Shown here in pieces: positions 23,045 through 31,820 of a stretch of DNA of 41,839 nt. The stretch is from assembly GCA_022787425.1 (NCBI GenBank), contig JALFWB010000044.1, forward strand, positions 1 through 41,839. The letters run 5' to 3'. The stretch's first letter is position 1; the number at the start of each line of letters is the position of its first letter. The notes beneath the pieces are model-generated. The model saw only the letters and a program-made list of their open reading frames with translations, did no database searches and was not told the DNA's origin. The DNA comes from Akkermansia sp. (GTDB lineage: Bacteria; Verrucomicrobiota; Verrucomicrobiia; Verrucomicrobiales; Akkermansiaceae). The translations under genes were made by a program, and so were the position numbers.

Positions 23045-26000
23045 TCAGCCCTCCGGCGTATCCGGCGCATCCACCAGAATCTCGCGCTTCTTGGTCGGGC
23101 CCAGCGGGGCGGAGACCACGCCGCGCTCCTGCATCATATCCATAATGCGGGCGGCCTTGCTGTAGCCGATGCTGAAGCGGCGCTGCAGCAGGGAGGTGCT
23201 GGCGTTGCGCTCCGTCACCACAAGGTTCACACAGCGCGTGTACAGCTCGTCATCTGAGCTGCTCCTGGAGCCGGCGAGGAGGCCCCCGTCCGGCGAGCCC
23301 GCGGCGGCGGGGCAACTGCCGTCGGCATTGTTCATTTCCGCCGTTACGCTTTGTTCAAAATGCTGCTTGGCGTGGGAGGCGCAGAAGTGCACGATGCTTG
23401 AGATCTCCGCATCACTCACCCAAGCACCCTGAGCGCGAGTCAGCTTGGTGATGCCGCCCGGCGGCACGAAGAGGAAGTCGCCCTTGCCGAGCAGGTTCTC
23501 CGCTCCGTTGAGATCCAGAATCACTCGGCTGTCGAGGTTGCTGGAGACCTTCAGCGCAATGCGGCTCGGGATGTTGGCCTTGATGAGTCCGGTCACCACG
23601 TTCGAGCGCGGGGACTGCGTGGCAACCACCAGGTGAATGCCTGCAGCGCGTGCCTTCTGCGTCAGGCGTGCAATGTAGTTCTCCAAGTCTTCCTTCACCA
23701 ACATCATGAGATCGGCCAGCTCATCGATGATGATCACAATGTAAGGCAGGCGCAGCGGAATGCGCTCGTCTTCCTCAAAATCCAGCTCGCCCTGCTCCTC
23801 CTCACCGAGGGGGATTTCCTCCTCTGCTTGGCGCTCGATTTCGGAGGCGAAGACTTCCGGGTCGAAGTTCGGGTTATCCTGCACTTCTTCCTCCTCTTCC
23901 GGCTCACCATCGTTTTCTCGGTTGTTAAAGTCCTCGAATTTACGGACGCCGCAGCGGCTGAAGAGTCGGTAGCGGTGCTCCATCTCATTGACGGCCCAGC
24001 GCAGAGCACCTATCACGCGCGCGGGGTTGGTTACCACAGGGCAGGCCAGGTGCGGCAGTTTCTTGTACGGCTGCATTTCCACCACTTTGGGGTCTACCAA
24101 AATAAGGCGTAGTTCATCCGGGCGGAACTTGTAAAGCATGGAGATAATCATGCTGTTGATGCACACGGATTTACCGGATCCCGTTGTGCCGGCCACAAGG
24201 GTGTGCGGCATCTCCGCTAAGTCTCCGATAACAGGGTTGCCGTACACATCCTTACCCAAGGCCACGGGGATGCGCAGCTTGGGGTTGGAGAAGGCCGGGG
24301 ACATGAGGAGCTCCCGCAGGTAAACGGGGGTCTTGACCTTGTTCTCCAACTCCACACCCACTGTCTTGAGCCCCGGTATGGGGGCCAAGATGTTGACGGA
24401 CTTGGAGGCCGTGGCGCGCATGATGTCCTGCTTCATCTGCTCGAAGCTCTTGACACGGATATTCCGGGGCGGAATAAACTCAAAGCGCGTGAAACTCGGC
24501 CCGCAGGTAATGTCTCCTGCCTCCACCGATATGTTGAAGGCCATGCAGGCATCGATGATGGCAGACTGCTTCTCCAGCATTTCCGCTCGGGCTGCCTCCT
24601 GTTCCTCGACCGGCACGGGGCGGTAGTCCAGTAGATCGTAGGGCGGCAGGGGATAGTCATCATACATCTCCCGCTTATCCTCGTCGGCCGGCCGGGGCGG
24701 GGGCACGGGAAGCGGTCGCTGCGGAAGCCCGGGCTGCGGGGCCGGTTTCGGCACCGACATAGGCTGCGGTGTCGGTTCGGGAGCGGGGGGCTCCGGGTTT
24801 TCCTCCCTCCCGCCCAAAGCCTTGTTCAGGTTGGCCAGCGTTGTGGGGTTGATGGGGGGCGGCGTGTCGTCCAGGAGCTCCGGCGGCACCTCCGGTCGGT
24901 AGTTGAGGATATCGACCTCTGTTTGCGGCATCAGCCCGAGCAGGTTATTGCGCCCGGTCTCCGGGCGGCCATGGGAGAGCAGGGGGGCTTGATCCCGGCG
25001 CTCCGGGCGATCCTGCGGCTGCTCGGGCTCCGGCTCCTGCTGCTTCATGGGGGGCAGCGGCCGCATCCTATCGGGCGCAACGGGTGCCGGGGCAGGGCGC
25101 TCGGGTACCTCTTCCCGGGGCTTCGGGAGATCATAGCGCAGAGAGGCATCTCGGCGGACGGCCTTGCGTCTCTCCGGCTCGGGCAGCGGGGCTTGTTCGG
25201 CAGGACGTTCCTCCGGTGCTGCTACAGGGGCAGGGGGCTGCGGCTTGCGCGGTGTTGTATATGTGGGCGTTACCTCAGAGGGCAGCGCAGGGGTCTCCTT
25301 CACCGGCAGACCGGTCGATATCTCAGGGGGGAGCCCATCAGCACCGATCGGGGTGAGCGGCGGCTCCCAAGTGCCGAATTTCTTGCTGCCTTGATGCTTC
25401 CTTTTCTCGCGAGCCGCACGGATGTCTGCCGCAACGGAGCGCACATCCTGCACCACCGCCCGGCAATAGCCCCACGCCCGCATGCGAGCATAGTACAGCA
25501 TAGCCACGGCATGCGCCGTAATCATCAGCACTAGGGAAATTCTAGCCCCCATCAGTGCTCCGCAAAGACAATCACCCAACCAATAGCCAATACATCCGCC
25601 GGCGGATACAACACCCCGCTCCGCTGCCCACTCATGCAGCACCCACGGTTGCATGGACAATATAATCGCAGCACAAAGCATCATCACCCCCGCAGCGATT
25701 GTCTGCCCCGCTAACCGCGCCTGTGGGTGCACCAGTGCCACTATGGCTACCCCCGCCGCAAGCACGCAAAGATAATACGCACCTGCGCCTAAAAGTGCCA
25801 ACAAAATCCCCGCAACATACAACCCCGGCACCCCCAGTGCATTGCTGCACGGCGTAGTGGACGCCTTCACCGCATCCCCCGTATTCAGTGCCGCCCACCC
25901 CATTTCCTCCATGCGGTAGGTCACCAAACACGCCACAACAAGAGCACAAAGCACAATGACCCCCGCAGCCTTCAGACGAATCTGCCATGCGGGCCGTGCC

Positions 26001-26047
26001 TCAGCAGCCGAAGGTGCTGCACTACTCTCCGGAGGAAGAAAACTCAT
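23045..26047 (-). CDS. ftsK: DNA translocase FtsK/SpoIIIE
   Basis: A 1000-residue septal DNA pump for chromosome segregation. N-terminal membrane domain with about four to five helices (about 25-190). A Pro/Glu-rich linker (about 220-480) follows. The motor has an alpha region, Walker A GTTGSGKS (about 618-625) and Walker B IVIIIDELADL (about 780). The C-terminal gamma winged helix (about 920-985; RRFSIGYSKAARIMDMME-like) recognises KOPS-type sequences in homologues. Between the two Walker motifs lies a very acidic insertion of about 70 residues (EPEEEEE, EEEIPLGEEEQGELDFEEDE) at a place where E. coli has a shorter loop. It is a single-gene unit with its own promoter. Confidence 0.96.
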   Translation of the reverse strand: MSFLPPESSAAPSAAEARPAWQIRLKAAGVIVLCALVVACLVTYRMEEMGWAALNTGDAVKASTTPCSNALGVPGLYVAGILLALLGAGAYYLCVLAAGVAIVALVHPQARLAGQTIAAGVMMLCAAIILSMQPWVLHEWAAERGVVSAGGCIGYWLGDCLCGALMGARISLVLMITAHAVAMLYYARMRAWGYCRAVVQDVRSVAADIRAAREKRKHQGSKKFGTWEPPLTPIGADGLPPEISTGLPVKETPALPSEVTPTYTTPRKPQPPAPVAAPEERPAEQAPLPEPERRKAVRRDASLRYDLPKPREEVPERPAPAPVAPDRMRPLPPMKQQEPEPEQPQDRPERRDQAPLLSHGRPETGRNNLLGLMPQTEVDILNYRPEVPPELLDDTPPPINPTTLANLNKALGGREENPEPPAPEPTPQPMSVPKPAPQPGLPQRPLPVPPPRPADEDKREMYDDYPLPPYDLLDYRPVPVEEQEAARAEMLEKQSAIIDACMAFNISVEAGDITCGPSFTRFEFIPPRNIRVKSFEQMKQDIMRATASKSVNILAPIPGLKTVGVELENKVKTPVYLRELLMSPAFSNPKLRIPVALGKDVYGNPVIGDLAEMPHTLVAGTTGSGKSVCINSMIISMLYKFRPDELRLILVDPKVVEMQPYKKLPHLACPVVTNPARVIGALRWAVNEMEHRYRLFSRCGVRKFEDFNNRENDGEPEEEEEVQDNPNFDPEVFASEIERQAEEEIPLGEEEQGELDFEEDERIPLRLPYIVIIIDELADLMMLVKEDLENYIARLTQKARAAGIHLVVATQSPRSNVVTGLIKANIPSRIALKVSSNLDSRVILDLNGAENLLGKGDFLFVPPGGITKLTRAQGAWVSDAEISSIVHFCASHAKQHFEQSVTAEMNNADGSCPAAAGSPDGGLLAGSRSSSDDELYTRCVNLVVTERNASTSLLQRRFSIGYSKAARIMDMMQERGVVSAPLGPTKKREILVDAPDTPEG

Positions 26048-26058
26048 ATCTCGCCCGT

Positions 26059-26087
26059 ATTATACACCCACCCACACTCCCCCGCAA
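26059..26087 (-). promoter_or_regulatory. Promoter of ftsK
   Basis: Minus strand: -35 TTGCGG (26087-26082), 17-bp spacer, perfect -10 TATAAT (26064-26059), 11 nt to the ATG at 26047. The predicted leader is about 4-5 nt. Confidence 0.72.
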
Positions 26088-26200
26088 GCGCAAACTGTGT
26101 CCTATCCGTGTTCACACCCCGAGTGAGCCCGGATGACACCCCGAACTTGTCTGCGCCGCTCTCCGGGGGCACAATAAACGGTGTGCAGGTGATTTTTTGC

Positions 26201-26229
26201 TTGATTTCGGGTGGGGAATGGGGTTAAAT
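26201..26229 (+). promoter_or_regulatory. Promoter of the small lipoprotein/hflX/ldt/comM cluster
   Basis: -35 TTGATT (26201-26206), 17-bp spacer, -10 TTAAAT (26224-26229), 6 nt to the ATG at 26236. A leaderless start is predicted. The 113 bp between this and the ftsK -35 box hold no other feature I can see. Confidence 0.65.
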
Positions 26230-26235
26230 AGGCGC

Positions 26236-26370
26236 ATGAAGCGAATTGCGATAATTCTGGTGGTGGTGTTGGGGGTATTGAGTGTGCCCGGGTGCGGGGA
26301 GTGTGATTGTCACCGCGCGAGGCCGGAGTATTACCGGGATTACTCGGTGGAGTCGTACCGCAGTTTCTAA
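26236..26370 (+). CDS. 44-residue putative lipoprotein
   Basis: A very small ORF: basic MKR, hydrophobic IAIILVVVLGVLSV, then PGC (Cys20) as a likely lipobox. The mature peptide would be about 25 residues, with three Cys near its start (C-G-E-C-D-C) and a Tyr/Arg-rich tail. Support: a promoter with the -10 box 6 nt before the ATG, and a position 12 nt upstream of hflX on the same strand. Function is unknown. It could instead act as a short translated leader for hflX. The proline at the -2 position makes lipidation less certain. Confidence 0.6.
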   Translation: MKRIAIILVVVLGVLSVPGCGECDCHRARPEYYRDYSVESYRSF

Positions 26371-26382
26371 GGGAGGTCGGCG

Positions 26383-27696
26383 ATGTCGTTCGAGATACGG
26401 GAGAAGCCGGATATGGTGGAGCGGGCCCTGTTGGTAGGGCTTTGCTTGCCGGGGGAGACGAAGCGGGAGCGGAGTGCTCTGCTGGCGGAGCTCGTCGATT
26501 TGGTGTCGAACCTGGGGATTGGCATCGCCGAGAGCCGGCTGGAGTATACGCGGGAGATACAGGCCAAGTATATCTGCGGCGTGGGGAAGGCCGAGGAGCT
26601 GTGCGTCCGCGTGCATGAGCTGGATGCGGATTGCCTGATATTCGATAACCTGTTGAGTCCGTCCCAACAGCGTGAGTGGGAGCGGTTGACGGGCGTGACC
26701 GTCATCGACCGCGAGGAGGTGATTCTCGATATTTTTGCCAAGCGAGCCCGCACCAAGGAAGCCGTGATGCAGGTGGACTTGGCCCGCATGCAGTATGCGC
26801 TCCCGCGCATGGCAGGTATGTGGAAGCACTTGGACCGCCAGCGCGGCGGCAGCGGCGGCGGCAAGGGCGGCGGGGCAGCGGCTCGCGGTGAGGGTGAGAA
26901 GCAGATCGAGGTGGACCGCCGCTTGGCTCATGACCGCATCGAGGCCATCCGCGCGGAACTGGAGGTGGTGCGCCGCCAACGCAGCACGCAGCGCAAGGAG
27001 CGCAGCCGCCAGGGGATTCCCACGGCGGCCATTGTCGGTTATACGAACGCAGGCAAGTCTTCTCTGCTGAATTTGATGACCGGAGCGGGCGTGTTGGCCA
27101 AGGATATTTTGTTTGCGACGTTGGAGACAACGAGCCGTAAAATCGAGCTACCCGATGGCCAGCCGCTGGTGCTGACGGATACGGTTGGGTTCATCCGTAA
27201 CCTGCCGCACCGCTTGGTGGAGGCCTTCAAGGCCACGCTGGAGGAAGCGGTGCTGGCCGATTTCTTGGTGCAGGTGGTCGATGCCTCCGACCCCGAGGCG
27301 CTGCGGCACTACGAGACCACCTGCGAGGTGCTGCGCTCCTTGGGTGCGGAGAATAAGCCGATGTTTGTTGTCTGGAACAAGGTTGATCTGTTGCCGGATG
27401 AGATGCGGGAGGTGACCTTGCAGGCCTTGGCGGCGAAGGTGGATTGCCCCTCTGTTTGCATGAGCGTGCTGCGGGAGCAGGGGACGGAGCAGATGCTCGC
27501 CTCCTGTGTGGAAATGATGAGCCACCGCGTGAGCACGGAGCGCTACCGCATCCCGCAGTCGGAGAGCCGCCTGATTGCCCTGATGCATCGCGACGGCAAG
27601 GTGCAGAGTACCGAGTATGAAGGCAACGATGTGTTTGTGGTCGCAACCCTGCCGAAGGAGTTTGCAGCTCGTTTGGAGGTCTATAAAATTTTGTAA
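26383..27696 (+). CDS. hflX: GTPase HflX
   Basis: A 437-residue ribosome-associated GTPase, which in other bacteria splits stalled ribosomes after stress. The N-terminal HflX domain and a Gly-rich linker (GGSGGGKGGGAAARGEGEKQIE) lead to the G domain: G1 GYTNAGKSS, G2 around ATLETTSRK, G3 DTVGFIRNLP, G4 NKVDLL. A short C-terminal domain follows. The start is confirmed by GGGAGG (26371-26376) 6 nt before the ATG, one of the few clear Shine-Dalgarno sites in the window. It follows the 44-residue ORF and is followed by the L,D-transpeptidase after one base. Confidence 0.95.
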   Translation: MSFEIREKPDMVERALLVGLCLPGETKRERSALLAELVDLVSNLGIGIAESRLEYTREIQAKYICGVGKAEELCVRVHELDADCLIFDNLLSPSQQREWERLTGVTVIDREEVILDIFAKRARTKEAVMQVDLARMQYALPRMAGMWKHLDRQRGGSGGGKGGGAAARGEGEKQIEVDRRLAHDRIEAIRAELEVVRRQRSTQRKERSRQGIPTAAIVGYTNAGKSSLLNLMTGAGVLAKDILFATLETTSRKIELPDGQPLVLTDTVGFIRNLPHRLVEAFKATLEEAVLADFLVQVVDASDPEALRHYETTCEVLRSLGAENKPMFVVWNKVDLLPDEMREVTLQALAAKVDCPSVCMSVLREQGTEQMLASCVEMMSHRVSTERYRIPQSESRLIALMHRDGKVQSTEYEGNDVFVVATLPKEFAARLEVYKIL

Positions 27697-27697
27697 A

Positions 27698-28327
27698 ATG
27701 AAACGTTTGGTACTTGTTTTCTGTGTTCTGGCTGCCATGGTGGGTTGCCGACAGACCCATCTAACACCCCGGCAGAGCGGTGATGCTTGGGAGGAGGCGA
27801 CAAAGGGGAAGCGCGTGAGCTACACCTTCGAGGATTTTATCGCGCTGCCCGGTTACCTTAACAGCCGGGACTACTGGCGCGGGGCAGCACTGGAGATTCG
27901 GGACCCGGCGCACTCGCGCGTAGAAATTTTGCTGAAGGAGCAGCGCGGACGTCTGTATATCCGCGAGCAGATCGCCATGGATTTCCCCATTTGCTCCGGC
28001 CGCGTGGGCGGTATGGAGACCCCGCGCGGCACTTTCCGCATTACAGAAAAGAAGCGCGAGAAACGTTCCACCAGCTACGGCACCTATGTGAACGCCGCCG
28101 GTGAGTTTGTGAGCGGCGGGGCGGTTTCTTGGCGCAAGGGCCCGGCAGGCACGCACTTCCAAGGTGCTTCCATGCCGTACTGGATGCGGTTTAACGGTGC
28201 CATCGGTATGCATGTCGGTAAGGTGTTACGAGAAACAGACAGCCACGGCTGCGTGCGTATACCGGAGGAGGCATGCAGCATTCTTTTTGACAAATTAGCT
28301 GTCGGCTCGAAGGTAACGGTACGCTGA
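27698..28327 (+). CDS. L,D-transpeptidase (YkuD) lipoprotein
   Basis: A 209-residue lipoprotein with signal MKRLVLVFCVLAAMVGC; the lipobox Cys is residue 17. The YkuD catalytic motif is seen near the C-terminus as H-x(9-10)-SHGCVRI (IGMHVGKVLRETDSHGCVRI), with the nucleophile Cys intact. Such enzymes form 3-3 peptidoglycan crosslinks or attach proteins to the wall, in the periplasm. The ATG is used rather than upstream in-frame codons inside hflX because only it gives the signal peptide. It starts one base after the hflX stop, so coupling is likely. Confidence 0.9.
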   Translation: MKRLVLVFCVLAAMVGCRQTHLTPRQSGDAWEEATKGKRVSYTFEDFIALPGYLNSRDYWRGAALEIRDPAHSRVEILLKEQRGRLYIREQIAMDFPICSGRVGGMETPRGTFRITEKKREKRSTSYGTYVNAAGEFVSGGAVSWRKGPAGTHFQGASMPYWMRFNGAIGMHVGKVLRETDSHGCVRIPEEACSILFDKLAVGSKVTVR

Positions 28328-28343
28328 AGAGGAGGACCCCGCC

Positions 28344-29906
28344 ATGATTACGCGCCTACATTCTGCAGCTGTACTCGGCATCGAGGGGTTCGATGTGCGG
28401 GTGGAGGTGGATGTGTATGATGCGTCAGAGGGCGGCTCCATGACGATTGTGGGGCTACCGGATGCCGCCGTGCGCGAGAGTACCCGCCGCGTTTGCACGG
28501 CACTGAGCAACAGTCAGTTCTACCGCACGGGGGAGATGGTCTCCATTGTGAACCTGGCTCCCGCTGATGTGCGGAAGCAGGGGCCGGGATTTGACTTGGC
28601 CATTGCCTTGGGGCTGGAGATTGCCATCCAACAAAATCTCGATGTTCCGCGTCCGCTCAAACGAAAGGTGCCGACGGGGCTGGAGGAGTGGTGTTTTGTG
28701 GGCGAGTTGGCACTGGATGGCCAAGTGCGTGGGGTTCGAGGCGTGCTGCCGCTGGCTGTTGCGGCGCGGGATGCGGGCCTGACGCGCCTGATGGTGTCGC
28801 CGGAAAATGCTGAGGAAGCCGCCGTGGTGGAGGGCCTGCAGGTGTATGCCGTGGAGAACCTGAACGATGCCTGGGCCGTGCTGCTGGATCCTTCAGCGTA
28901 CCTACCCGTACAGCCCTCCGATGCATCGGGTGAGGTGCCGAAGGATGTTGACTTCGACGAAGTGAAAGGACAGCCCTATGCCCGCCGCGCCATGGAGATT
29001 GCCGCTGCGGGCGGGCACAATTTGCTGATGTGCGGCAGTCCGGGCAGCGGCAAAAGTATGCTTGCCTCCCGCATGCCGACCATTCTGCCACCCATGACGC
29101 AGGATGAGGCACTTATGGCAAGCAAGATTCACTCTGTTTGCGGATTGCTGCCGCGTTCCGGTGGGCTGCTGCGGCGCCGTCCCTTCCGTGCGCCGCACCA
29201 CACGATTTCCGATGTGGGCCTGATGGGCGGGGGAACGAATATCAGCCCCGGCGAGATCTCGCTGGCGCACTGCGGCGTGCTCTTTTTAGACGAATTGCCG
29301 GAGTTTAACCGCCGTACGCTGGAGACCCTGCGCCAGCCGCTGGAATCCGGCGTAATTAACATTGCCCGCGCCTCCGGTAGCATGCAGTTCCCCTGTGAAT
29401 TCATGCTGCTGGCTGCCATGAACCCGTGCCCCTGTGGTTACCTCGGTGACCCCCGGCATGCCTGCCACTGCCGCCCGGCGGATGTGGCTCGTTATCGTAA
29501 GAAAATATCCGGTCCTCTTCTCGACCGCTTTGACATGCTTATCGAGGTGCCGCCTGTGGATCCTGCCTCTCTGCTGAACAAACCGGACGGCGAGAGCAGT
29601 GCTGCCATCCGTGAGCGTGTGGTGGCGGCTCGCAAACGTCAGCAGGAACGCTATGCAGGCACGGGTGTCAGCTGTAATGCTCGCTTGGGCGGCAAGCTGC
29701 TGCACCGCTGGGTCCCCCTCACGGAGTCCCAACGTAAGATGCTCCTTGATTCAGTCGAGATGTTAGGACTTTCCGCCCGAGCCTTTGACCGCATTCTGCG
29801 TGTGGCCCGCACCATTGCCGACCTGGCGGGGCACGATACCCCGACCGATGATGACGTGTTTGAGGCGATCCAGTACCGCCAATTCGAGAACCAGCTGCGC
29901 GGCTAG
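28344..29906 (+). CDS. comM: YifB/ComM-family Mg chelatase-like AAA+ ATPase
   Basis: A 520-residue ATPase. The N-terminal ChlI-like/Lon-protease-like domain covers about 1-170 (VGLPDAAVRESTRRV, GELALDGQVRGVRGVLPLA). The AAA+ core has Walker A CGSPGSGKSM and Walker B FLDELPEF. A C-terminal Mg_chelatase_C domain with a zinc-type Cys cluster (CPCGYLGDPRHACHC) follows. In Vibrio, ComM is a branch-migration helicase for natural transformation. Start supported by GGAGGA (28331-28336) 7 nt before the ATG. Last gene of the hflX cluster; the next promoter begins 4 nt after its stop. Confidence 0.93.
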   Translation: MITRLHSAAVLGIEGFDVRVEVDVYDASEGGSMTIVGLPDAAVRESTRRVCTALSNSQFYRTGEMVSIVNLAPADVRKQGPGFDLAIALGLEIAIQQNLDVPRPLKRKVPTGLEEWCFVGELALDGQVRGVRGVLPLAVAARDAGLTRLMVSPENAEEAAVVEGLQVYAVENLNDAWAVLLDPSAYLPVQPSDASGEVPKDVDFDEVKGQPYARRAMEIAAAGGHNLLMCGSPGSGKSMLASRMPTILPPMTQDEALMASKIHSVCGLLPRSGGLLRRRPFRAPHHTISDVGLMGGGTNISPGEISLAHCGVLFLDELPEFNRRTLETLRQPLESGVINIARASGSMQFPCEFMLLAAMNPCPCGYLGDPRHACHCRPADVARYRKKISGPLLDRFDMLIEVPPVDPASLLNKPDGESSAAIRERVVAARKRQQERYAGTGVSCNARLGGKLLHRWVPLTESQRKMLLDSVEMLGLSARAFDRILRVARTIADLAGHDTPTDDDVFEAIQYRQFENQLRG

Positions 29907-29909
29907 GGC

Positions 29910-29937
29910 TTGACAATGCGGCGGAGCGGGGTATAAT
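29910..29937 (+). promoter_or_regulatory. Promoter of the SBF-like transporter
   Basis: -35 TTGACA (29910-29915), 16-bp spacer, -10 TATAAT (29932-29937): both boxes match the sigma-70 consensus. The GTG start lies 8 nt downstream. The promoter begins 4 nt after the comM stop. Confidence 0.85.
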
Positions 29938-29945
29938 ACGCGGCC

Positions 29946-30839
29946 GTGAAAAAGTTCATCAAGACTTGGGGGCTTCTGTTGGCCTTCATTGTGGGCGGGC
30001 TTTTGCCGGTGCTGCATGTACTGGCATGGGCGATTCCCTATTGTGTGGGGAGTATGCTGGTGATCACTTTTCTCGGAATGAACGCGCAGAAACTGCTACC
30101 GCAGAAGCGCCATGTTGCTATTCTGGCTGCCACGGTTTTGTTGGGCATGAGCGGCTGGGCTGTGTTACGCGCGGCGGGGGAGCCGGAGCTGGCGGAGGCA
30201 GCCTTCTTCTCCGGTATTTTGGGCGTGGCTGCGGGCGCGCCCGTCATCGTGCAAATGCTTGGCGGCAAGTCGGAGTTCGCTGCAACGGCGTTGGTGCTCA
30301 GCAGCATCAGCTCCTCCATTGTCATTTCGCTTTTAGCCCCCTTTGTCATCAGCAGCGGCGGGGTCGATGTGTCACGTTGGGATGTTTTCTGTGCCGTATT
30401 TCAGCAGGTGAGCGGGATGTTGCTCGTGCCCTGCATCGTAGCCTACCTTCTGCGGCATTTTTATCCGGAGAGCAAGGAATGGAGCAGCCGCCTGAGCGGC
30501 GTTTCGCTGGCTATTTGGTTGCTCACTATGGCCATTGTCTCCGCCTCGGCGGTGGTGCGCGTGGCGGATCAGCCGTGGAGCGCGTTGCTACCCTATGCTG
30601 CGGTGAGCTTGTCTCTCTGCATTTGCGGTTTCACCTTGGGGCGGCTCATCGGCGGGCGTAAATGGGGCTTTGAGTGCGCGCAGTGTTTAGGGCAGAAGAA
30701 TACCACGGTCGGCATCTATCTGGCCATGGTGTATTCCGCCCCGCTCGTGTTCCTGGGGCCGGCGCTTTACCTCTTTTTTCACCACCTTTACAATACCTAC
30801 CAACTGGCACGCTATAACATGCGCCGCCGCAAAGTCTAG
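29946..30839 (+). CDS. SBF/BASS-like integral membrane transporter
   Basis: A 297-residue protein, almost wholly hydrophobic, with eight to ten membrane helices. The segment GQKNTTVGIYLAMVYS near the C-terminus matches the conserved sodium-binding part of the bile acid:sodium symporter (BASS/SBF) superfamily, and SSISSSIVISLLAPF fits the other half. The substrate is unknown; members carry bile acids, pyruvate, pantothenate or other organic anions. The start is GTG, fixed by the strong promoter. Its TAG stop lies in CTAG, shared with the stop of pncC on the other strand. Confidence 0.75.
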   Translation: MKKFIKTWGLLLAFIVGGLLPVLHVLAWAIPYCVGSMLVITFLGMNAQKLLPQKRHVAILAATVLLGMSGWAVLRAAGEPELAEAAFFSGILGVAAGAPVIVQMLGGKSEFAATALVLSSISSSIVISLLAPFVISSGGVDVSRWDVFCAVFQQVSGMLLVPCIVAYLLRHFYPESKEWSSRLSGVSLAIWLLTMAIVSASAVVRVADQPWSALLPYAAVSLSLCICGFTLGRLIGGRKWGFECAQCLGQKNTTVGIYLAMVYSAPLVFLGPALYLFFHHLYNTYQLARYNMRRRKV

Positions 30840-31327
30840 CAGGGCAGGGCGGCTGATTGCAGCAGCCGGAGGGCTCGCAGGCAGACCAAGTCGCGCAGGG
30901 GATTACGCTCCAAGTCCGGACGCAGCAGAGTCTCCGTGTGGGTAGAGGCTCCGCGTCGCGCCAAGGCAATGCAAACTGTGCCTACGGGCGGCTCACCCGC
31001 TGCTGCCGTGGGCCCCGCATTGCCCGTGACTGCCACAGCCAGATCCGCCCCGGAGGCTCGCAAGGCCCCATCGGCCATGGCAGCCGCCACCGGTTCACTG
31101 ACAACGGTGAATTGCTCGATGAGAGACGCAGGAACGCCCAGAAGCTGCTCCTTCGCCTCGTTGCAGTAGGTTACCCAGCCGTATCGAAAAACACCCGATG
31201 CCCCCGGTACACCCGTGAGGGTAGCTGCGATGAGCCCGCCCGTGCAGCTCTCCGCCGCAGTCGCGACAAGACGTGCTTTCTTCAGGGCCTCCACAGTCGC
31301 CTGTGCCTGCTGTTGCAGCGTGCTCAT
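30836..31327 (-). CDS. pncC: CinA C-terminal-type nicotinamide-nucleotide amidohydrolase
   Basis: A 163-residue stand-alone CinA-C domain. Motifs ESCTGGLIAATLT (27-39 region), GWVTYCNEAKEQLLG and AVTGNAGP are those of PncC, which deamidates nicotinamide mononucleotide to recycle NAD. The N-terminal COG1058 domain of full CinA is absent, as in E. coli PncC. Third gene of the polA operon: its ATG overlaps the ispF stop by 4 nt (ATGA). Its stop shares the palindrome CTAG with the convergent transporter gene. Confidence 0.9.
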   Translation of the reverse strand: MSTLQQQAQATVEALKKARLVATAAESCTGGLIAATLTGVPGASGVFRYGWVTYCNEAKEQLLGVPASLIEQFTVVSEPVAAAMADGALRASGADLAVAVTGNAGPTAAAGEPPVGTVCIALARRGASTHTETLLRPDLERNPLRDLVCLRALRLLQSAALPC

Positions 31328-31812
31328 GCCTCCGGCAGTTGCAGGGAAACGGTCGCGAAAGCCGCCATGCCCTCGCGGCGGCCCAGTGCTCCGAGCTTCT
31401 CGTTCGTCGTGGCCTTAATGCCCACTCGTTTGGGGACCACGCCGAGGATGGGCGCGAGGGTCTCCTTCATCTGCTGCACAAAGGGCAGAATCTTAGGTGC
31501 CTCGGCAATCAGCGCGCAATCCGCATTCACCACGCGGCCGCCCTGTTCGTGCAGAAGCTGAACGGCTTTCTCCACAATACGCAGGGAACAAATACCCTCG
31601 CAGTTCGGGTCATTCGGCGGAAACCAATAACCGATGTCCGGCTCGCCGAGCGCGCCGAGGATGGCATCCGCCAGGGCATGGCACAGCACATCGGCATCGC
31701 TGTGCCCCTCCAGCCCCTTGGTGTCGTGTACCTTCACCCCGCCCAGCCACAGGGGACGCGGCTCGGCGGAAAAGCGGTGTATATCATATCCCAGTCCTAC
31801 CAATGTATCCAT
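31324..31812 (-). CDS. ispF: 2-C-methyl-D-erythritol 2,4-cyclodiphosphate synthase
   Basis: A 162-residue enzyme of the MEP isoprenoid pathway; it cyclises CDP-methylerythritol phosphate with loss of CMP. Zinc ligands D10 and H12 (GYDIHRF) and the later His in GHSDADVLCHALADAILGA are present, with the DIGYWFPPND segment. The ATG at 31812 is used; an in-frame TTG two codons upstream is possible but lacks support. It begins 8 nt after the polA stop with no Shine-Dalgarno and overlaps pncC by 4 nt. ispD, often fused or adjacent, is absent. Confidence 0.95.
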   Translation of the reverse strand: MDTLVGLGYDIHRFSAEPRPLWLGGVKVHDTKGLEGHSDADVLCHALADAILGALGEPDIGYWFPPNDPNCEGICSLRIVEKAVQLLHEQGGRVVNADCALIAEAPKILPFVQQMKETLAPILGVVPKRVGIKATTNEKLGALGRREGMAAFATVSLQLPEA

Positions 31813-31820
31813 ATTCAATT

